From DASPJQ01 sp035299065 (GTDB taxonomy: Bacteria > Bacteroidota > Bacteroidia > Flavobacteriales_D > UBA2798): a stretch of 64,000 nt of DNA. A model generated the notes under the pieces. That model made no database searches and was not told the DNA's origin. It saw only the letters and a list, made by a program, of their open reading frames with translations. The stretch covers positions 62,001-126,000 of the forward strand of contig DATGXI010000120.1 of the NCBI GenBank assembly GCA_035299065.1, read 5' to 3'. Positions 58,904 through 64,000 of the stretch are shown here, one piece after another; position 1 is the first letter of the stretch; every line of letters starts with the position of its first letter. The position numbers and the translations under genes were made by a program.

Positions 58904-60165
58904 TAGTTGGTATCGGTAGGGGTTTCAGCTTTCTTCAATTTCTCGAAGATGAAACGCATGGTGAAACGTAATGTATTGGCCAAAGGACTTTGTTTCTTCA
59001 CTGAAAGCAGGTAAGAAATATCAAGGCCAAATACTTTGTATTTTAATCCTAATCCAAAAGTCACGTATTTACGATCGCCTTTTGTAACATGTTCATGGAA
59101 ATAACCACCGCGTACAGCAAACTGGTTGGCGTACCACCATTCAAGACCTGTACCAATGTTAATCTCGCGCATTTCTTCTTTGAACTTACTTCCTTTTACA
59201 ATGATGGGATCTCCGTTATCATTGCGTTCAACGCGGCCACTGGCATCGTACTGGAAATATCCGGGAGCATCGCTGAAAGAATTAATAATACCTGCAGCTA
59301 CACCAATAGTTTGACGGTCAACTCCCGAAACAATGGTTGTTGCATCGGTAGGATCATACAAAGGTGGTGATGGAACCAGTAGCTTATTAAAATCAAGTGC
59401 AAATGTAAACTTGTTGTATTGGTCAGGACGTGCCTGGAAAGCACTTCCCAATCGTAAGTTGGTTGGTAAAAAATCTTTGGTAGTTGATGCGGTATAGGAA
59501 ATTTTTGCACCAATGTTTGAGATGTTCATTCCAAAGCTCAGTGTTCCTTCACCGTTTCCAACTTTCATATCGTTTTTAGACCATAACCACGAAACATCTA
59601 CTGCTCCTGTACGGCCCGGTTTGGTTGTTTGACCTTGTGCGGGAATACCACCTGTTAAGTTTGAGTTGATAAAACGGCCTGCAATTCCTCCTGAAAAATA
59701 TTTTCCAAGCTTACGGCCATATGCAAAATCAAAAGCAAATTCATTTGGTTTGAACTGGCCAATGTTGCTTCCTACATTATCGGTAAACTGGATAAGGCCA
59801 AGTGAGAAATAACGCATGCCAAATCCTATAGAAGAATTTTTGTCGATTTTTTTATAACCTGAAAGGTAGGCAAGACTAATGTCATTTACCAGGGCTTTTA
59901 ACCAGGGTGTATAACTAACGTTGAATTCAAGATCATTTTTAACCGTTCCTAATTTTGCCGGGTTCCAATGAACTGCAGCTCCGTTAAGTTCAGTTGCAAC
60001 ACCTGCATCGCCCATTCCACCTGCCTCTGAATCAGGGGTAATTAATAAAAAAGGCACAGCGGTAGTGATGGTATTTAATTGGAAGATTTGCCCGTTATTT
60101 TGTGACTGGGCCATAGCCATTGAGCCAATTAATAAACCCGGGGCAAGTATTAAGTGTTTTTTCAT
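58903..60165 (-). CDS. porV: PorV, type IX secretion outer-membrane shuttle (LptO)
   Basis: Outer-membrane beta-barrel that carries cargo from the type IX translocon to the PorU sortase. About 420 residues from the ATG at 60165, signal peptide MKKHLILAPGLLIGSMAMAQ. PorV features: NTITTAVPFLLITPDSEAGG, GDAGVA, NGAAVHWNPAKLG, then a long series of barrel strands ending NTLRFTMRFIFEKL. The longer TTG start at 60189 overlaps an exact -7 box. Its neighbours porU and ispF give the conserved gene order. Confidence 0.95.
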   Translation of the reverse strand: MKKHLILAPGLLIGSMAMAQSQNNGQIFQLNTITTAVPFLLITPDSEAGGMGDAGVATELNGAAVHWNPAKLGTVKNDLEFNVSYTPWLKALVNDISLAYLSGYKKIDKNSSIGFGMRYFSLGLIQFTDNVGSNIGQFKPNEFAFDFAYGRKLGKYFSGGIAGRFINSNLTGGIPAQGQTTKPGRTGAVDVSWLWSKNDMKVGNGEGTLSFGMNISNIGAKISYTASTTKDFLPTNLRLGSAFQARPDQYNKFTFALDFNKLLVPSPPLYDPTDATTIVSGVDRQTIGVAAGIINSFSDAPGYFQYDASGRVERNDNGDPIIVKGSKFKEEMREINIGTGLEWWYANQFAVRGGYFHEHVTKGDRKYVTFGLGLKYKVFGLDISYLLSVKKQSPLANTLRFTMRFIFEKLKKAETPTDTN

Positions 60166-60186
60166 CTGTGATATACTGGTCTTTAC

Positions 60187-60194
60187 CAAAATTA
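60187..60194 (-). promoter_or_regulatory. -7 element of the porV-ispF transcript
   Basis: TAATTTTG on the minus strand, exact TAnnTTTG, 21 bases before the porV ATG. No -33 TTG at the usual spacing. Confidence 0.45.
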
Positions 60195-60234
60195 TCAGGT
60201 ATAAACGAAAGTAGTGATTTTTTATTGTAAGCTG

Positions 60235-63200
60235 TTAATATAAGATGACCAGTCGCTCAATTTTTTCGGCAGTCAGGCTATTTGCCTTGGTTTTAACGCG
60301 GTAGATATAGGTTCCACGGGCCAGTTTGTCCCCAAAATCGTCTCTGCCGTCCCAATATAAGCCGTTAACCCTGAATCCGGTAGCGTCAACATCCTCTTCA
60401 ATGGTCTTAACCAGTTTGCCGGTAACAGTAAAAATCTGAATTTGTACGCTTACCCTGTTACAGCTGAAATTATGCTCAAACATAAATTCGGTTTTGGTGG
60501 TAAAGGGGTTTGGGTAATTCAATACATGGTTAAGGGCCATTTCTGTTTGTTCGGCAACGGTAAACTTAATTTCACGTTCACCTGAATTGTTGTACACATC
60601 AAACGCTTTTATTTTCAACGTATGTTCGCCAGGAGTTAGTTGCTCCAATTGGTATTTTACCGTTCCTGACTGGTAAGAATCTTTGTCGGCTTCATACTTA
60701 TCATTGAGTATAATTGTTTTTGAAGTTTGGTTGTCAAGCACACATGTTATGTCGTGGCCAATGCCTGTACCAACGGTGTTTATGCCATTGGCATCTTTCA
60801 GGTTAATAACTAACCACGGTTCGGGATTGGTTGTTCCCCCATCCACAAATTTATCATCGTTCAGGTAAACTGTTACTTCAGGACCAACGTTATCACTTGG
60901 TGCCGATGTATTGATTCCGCCAATTTTGAATCCGCGATAATTTCCATGACCGTCCTGGGTTGCATCGTTTGCGTACCCAACAAAACGACCATTGCCAACG
61001 GTTAAATTTAAATCTTTTGGAACAATAAAACTGGTTGTGAAACGACCGTTTGCAACTGTTGAACGTCCTTTAAAAATAAGGTTTTTCCATTCGGTAAAAT
61101 TAATGTTTGGGCTATCTCCGTCCTGCCCCAATGTTTGCAGTGATTTTATTTTGTCATACACCCGCGGATTTACCACTCCGTTAAAACCACTCAGCAATAC
61201 ACCTGACTGGTCTTCTATATGTCCTTGCATGGTAACTACGGAAAGCGCTTTTATGGTGTCGTTGTATGAGCTTACGCTAACTCCATTTATACTATCTAAA
61301 ACCACTTTGTGAAATGGTAATTTCAATTGAATTGCCGGATCGCCAAGCAAACAAAAGTTACGTGTGTTTGGTGTTGTAACCGTGTTTTTTGTAATCATGA
61401 TTACTTCGCCCAAATGTTTTGGTTCCTGGTTAACCAAATCAAAAACATTGGCATAAAAAGCATTGTTCAGTAAAAAATTATCACCTGAAAAAACAAGGCG
61501 GGTAGTGGTAAGCATTGAAACAGCGCCACCATTTGCATTCAGTAAAACATATTCACCGGCACTTGTTCTGAAGGGGTCATCAAAGCGGCTGAATTCGCAG
61601 GTAGCCGTTACAAAAACGGGTAATTTCGGGCTGTTTGTCCAACCATTAATGGTAGAAACATCCAGTAAACGTTCATGGCTCCAGCCAACTTCACCACCGT
61701 GGCCAACGTAATTTACAATGAGCGCTCCGTTTTGTACGTTGCTTTTGAGCAATGCCTCTGCTTCGTAGTAACGTTGTCCGCCTGGTGTGGCAGTTTGTGT
61801 TGTGGCATCAAGGTAAATTTTTTGAACTTCAAGTTCAGGCGCAGCAGCATCAATGTCACCTGAAAAATCCTCGCAATCGGTTACGTAAGCACCGCCATCC
61901 TGGTCGTCAGCAATCAATATTAATTTGTTTCTCCAGCTTCCCATGTTTCCATCGGCCGCGTTTCCACAACAATTTACGCTTTCAACCGATGGTGTATTTT
62001 CTACATATCCTTTTATTTTGTTAACCATGTCCTGGGCTTCGGTAGTTGTTTTTGCAACCAGGCGACCAATTCCCAAATCAAGTAACGAGGACGATGATGC
62101 AACCAGTTCATAATTATCAAGTAGCCCAAAATAATCATCAGAGGTATAGGAAGCAATAATGCCCGTACTGTTGGCTGACTGGTGCGTTGGAATAAAGTTT
62201 TGACCAGCACCTAAAATTGATTTGTTGTCATAAGAACCATCGCCAAACAACAACAAATATTTTGGCAACAAGGTGGTGTCACTTCCTGCCCGTTCGTAAA
62301 ACATACGCGCAAAATTGCGGATGGCAGCAGCATCACGCATACCAGACGAAAATTCGTTGTATATCTGTTCAGTAGTTACAACATGGTTAGGTATTCCACG
62401 TGCGGCATGTAGAGCACTTAATTCAAGCGCCTGGGTATAAAAAGCAGGATGCGTGATGATCAGGTACGGCACCTGGCCCAGGGCATGCAAATCCTGGTTT
62501 GGAACTTGTTTTTCAAATACGGGCGATGGTAGTCCTGCCTCCGTAAAAGCAATGAATTCAAGCAATGAATCGGTATTTTGCACAAAACTCCAGGTTCCCG
62601 GAACATAGGTTGCTCCCACGTCAAACGCGTCAGAGGGAGAAGTAACGTTCCATACTTTTAAGGTACTGTTAAAAGAGGCAATATCAAATTGGGCAATGTT
62701 TCCGGCACCAACAGTTTTCCTGTCGCGGAAAGGCATGCTTCCCGAATTTAAATTCAAATATTTACGTGCGTTGATGGTGTAGTAATCCAGCCATCCTTTT
62801 GAATCAGCGGCATACTTCGTGAACGACAAATTCATATTGAGCGTTGTGGCCGTTGTCATAAAAGAAAACGTGTCTTTTACCAGTTTGGCAGCATCGGGAT
62901 AACTGCTGGGATCAATTCCTGGTATGTTTATGTTTTTGCTGATTCCGCCCTCAGGAATGGTGACGTGAAAGGTGCTGAATAAACCAGAGCCGCCCAGTGT
63001 ATAGCCGGCAAACCATCCGTAAAACTTTACACGCTCATCGGTTTTTAACCCATTCAACCCAATAGAAAAATCGCGTGATTCAATAATATCATATTCTTCA
63101 CCCACCCAGTTTCTGCCTGATTTGATGAAATTCTTGGTATTCACTTCGTGAACGGTATAATAGTCATATCCCTGCACAGTAACATTGGGTGTATTGCTGT

Positions 63201-64000
63201 TTACAACCGTGGCAATTCGTTTAGGCGAAGGTGTTGGCGCAATATTGATAAAATAATAAGCAGTGTCACAATAGTTGTTTTGCGTGTGCAAATACATTTT
63301 AAACGCTGAACTGTAATTCCAATTGATGGGAGCCATTCCGTAAAAAACAATATAATCATTTGTGTTAAACACACCATCGCCTTCACCAGCTATGTAAATG
63401 GCGTTTTTCAATAAATCATCGGTAATGGCATAGCCGGTTGCTTCCGGTAAAGGGCCTTTGGAATTTCCGTAAATATTAATTCGCCCCGGGTTAATGGTAT
63501 CGGGGTTTATTCCCATTGATTTTAAAAAATTGTAATCAATTTTATATGCCCCTGTATTGGTAATTCCAATTTTATACCATTCCCCTGAACCGGGCGCCAT
63601 AACTGATGTGGCCGCAAACGCACGCATTGTAAATTCACGTGTTGAATTTTTCTTGCTCAGGTTTTCGGCTTTTGCTGAGGTAATTTCATACCGGGTTAAG
63701 ACTCCCTGGCGCGACAATTTAATAACCGGATAATTGATGTAAGCAAAATGTTTTTTGCGCTCAATACCGGTGTAACGTAACACAGGACGCTGCAATAAAT
63801 AGTTTTTTAATTCATCGGATAGTTCATATGCGCTCATGTCAACTGTTTTTTCACCAGTAACACTTAGTTCGGCATAATCATTTTTGCCAGGAATGGCAAC
63901 CCGGTAAATTCCAATAAAGTCAAGTGAGTCTTTTAACTGATAAGTGCGTTTAGGCTGCGGGGTTAGTTTATCAGACGTGTTGACTGCAGTAGGCAGGTTA
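60235..64000 (-). CDS. porU: PorU, type IX secretion sortase (C25 peptidase family), 5' end beyond the window
   Basis: Surface-exposed cysteine protease that removes the C-terminal sorting domain of type IX cargo and attaches them to A-LPS. The frame stays open past the ATG at 63837 to base 64000 (continuing KDSLDFIGIYRVAIPGKNDY upstream), so the gene is truncated by the window. Catalytic His in IVNYVGHGGEVGWSHER and Cys in VFVTATCEFSRFDDP are intact. Two domains precede the caspase-like core; the C-terminus has YPNPF and FlgD-like WDGRDDFGDKLARGTYIYRV. Upstream of porV, 69 bases. Confidence 0.94.
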   Translation of the reverse strand, partial: NLPTAVNTSDKLTPQPKRTYQLKDSLDFIGIYRVAIPGKNDYAELSVTGEKTVDMSAYELSDELKNYLLQRPVLRYTGIERKKHFAYINYPVIKLSRQGVLTRYEITSAKAENLSKKNSTREFTMRAFAATSVMAPGSGEWYKIGITNTGAYKIDYNFLKSMGINPDTINPGRINIYGNSKGPLPEATGYAITDDLLKNAIYIAGEGDGVFNTNDYIVFYGMAPINWNYSSAFKMYLHTQNNYCDTAYYFINIAPTPSPKRIATVVNSNTPNVTVQGYDYYTVHEVNTKNFIKSGRNWVGEEYDIIESRDFSIGLNGLKTDERVKFYGWFAGYTLGGSGLFSTFHVTIPEGGISKNINIPGIDPSSYPDAAKLVKDTFSFMTTATTLNMNLSFTKYAADSKGWLDYYTINARKYLNLNSGSMPFRDRKTVGAGNIAQFDIASFNSTLKVWNVTSPSDAFDVGATYVPGTWSFVQNTDSLLEFIAFTEAGLPSPVFEKQVPNQDLHALGQVPYLIITHPAFYTQALELSALHAARGIPNHVVTTEQIYNEFSSGMRDAAAIRNFARMFYERAGSDTTLLPKYLLLFGDGSYDNKSILGAGQNFIPTHQSANSTGIIASYTSDDYFGLLDNYELVASSSSLLDLGIGRLVAKTTTEAQDMVNKIKGYVENTPSVESVNCCGNAADGNMGSWRNKLILIADDQDGGAYVTDCEDFSGDIDAAAPELEVQKIYLDATTQTATPGGQRYYEAEALLKSNVQNGALIVNYVGHGGEVGWSHERLLDVSTINGWTNSPKLPVFVTATCEFSRFDDPFRTSAGEYVLLNANGGAVSMLTTTRLVFSGDNFLLNNAFYANVFDLVNQEPKHLGEVIMITKNTVTTPNTRNFCLLGDPAIQLKLPFHKVVLDSINGVSVSSYNDTIKALSVVTMQGHIEDQSGVLLSGFNGVVNPRVYDKIKSLQTLGQDGDSPNINFTEWKNLIFKGRSTVANGRFTTSFIVPKDLNLTVGNGRFVGYANDATQDGHGNYRGFKIGGINTSAPSDNVGPEVTVYLNDDKFVDGGTTNPEPWLVINLKDANGINTVGTGIGHDITCVLDNQTSKTIILNDKYEADKDSYQSGTVKYQLEQLTPGEHTLKIKAFDVYNNSGEREIKFTVAEQTEMALNHVLNYPNPFTTKTEFMFEHNFSCNRVSVQIQIFTVTGKLVKTIEEDVDATGFRVNGLYWDGRDDFGDKLARGTYIYRVKTKANSLTAEKIERLVILY

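Noticed and set aside
1..64000. CRISPR arrays, tRNA or rRNA genes, transposases, integrases
   Set aside because: None was found on reading both strands; short direct repeats in the giant gene encode protein modules rather than spacers.

Overview
The window is chromosomal DNA from a Bacteroidota bacterium, most likely an aerobic, non-pathogenic-looking member of the Flavobacteriia/Sphingobacteriia/Cytophagia grade. I base this on type IX secretion genes (porU, porV) with several YPNP-type sorting-domain cargo proteins, a SprB-like/PorP-SprF pair, a TonB receptor with an N-terminal carboxypeptidase-like plug extension, Bacteroidota promoters (TTG-N19-TAnnTTTG, exact at three sites), the lack of Shine-Dalgarno sequences, and a heme A synthase. 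There is no tRNA, rRNA, CRISPR array, integrase or intact insertion sequence.

Layout. (1) 0.2-2.5 kb: heme A synthase ctaA, two unannotated tandem membrane microproteins on the minus strand, and the tRNA-modifying methyltransferase MnmD. (2) 2.6-7.9 kb: a histidine operon with a His-codon leader peptide and attenuator, then hisG-hisD-hisC-hisB-hisH. It stops at hisH; hisA, hisF and hisIE are absent here. (3) 8-23.3 kb: an apparent phosphate-starvation island: Na/Pi cotransporter, bestrophin channel, a response regulator lacking its phospho-acceptor Asp, PiT transporter with DUF47 partner, OprP-like porin, SpoIIE-type phosphatase, secreted beta-helix protein, TonB receptor and a PhoB-like regulator. 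Five promoters share an 11-bp-periodic direct repeat (GTTAA-N6-GTTAA, i.e. TTAAC-N6-TTAAC on the coding strand), which I propose is the local Pho box. (4) 23.7-34.8 kb: large secreted choice-of-anchor-I protein, small secreted protein, M28 peptidase, and a minus-strand operon of S46 peptidase, galE, an outer-membrane barrel and a type IX cargo protein. (5) 34.9-45.1 kb: one 3,417-codon gene encoding an outer-membrane barrel followed by about 28 Ig-like repeats and a TPR cap. (6) 45.3-48.5 kb: SprB-like type-B cargo with its PorP/SprF partner. (7) 48.5-53.3 kb: TetR regulator divergent from a CutA-like protein, a fusion of an ABC-exporter membrane domain directly to a HlyD adaptor with no ATPase domain, and a TolC channel. 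(8) 53.4-58.4 kb: multidomain secreted amidase, lipoprotein zinc protease and small barrel. (9) 58.4-64 kb: ispF, porV and porU, the last running off the window edge.

Most interesting: the ATPase-less ABC-HlyD fusion export cluster, the intimin-like giant adhesin candidate, the duplicated MDKSLVYA microproteins, the His attenuator, and the shared Pho-box candidate. All family assignments are from reading the translated sequence; no database search was possible.
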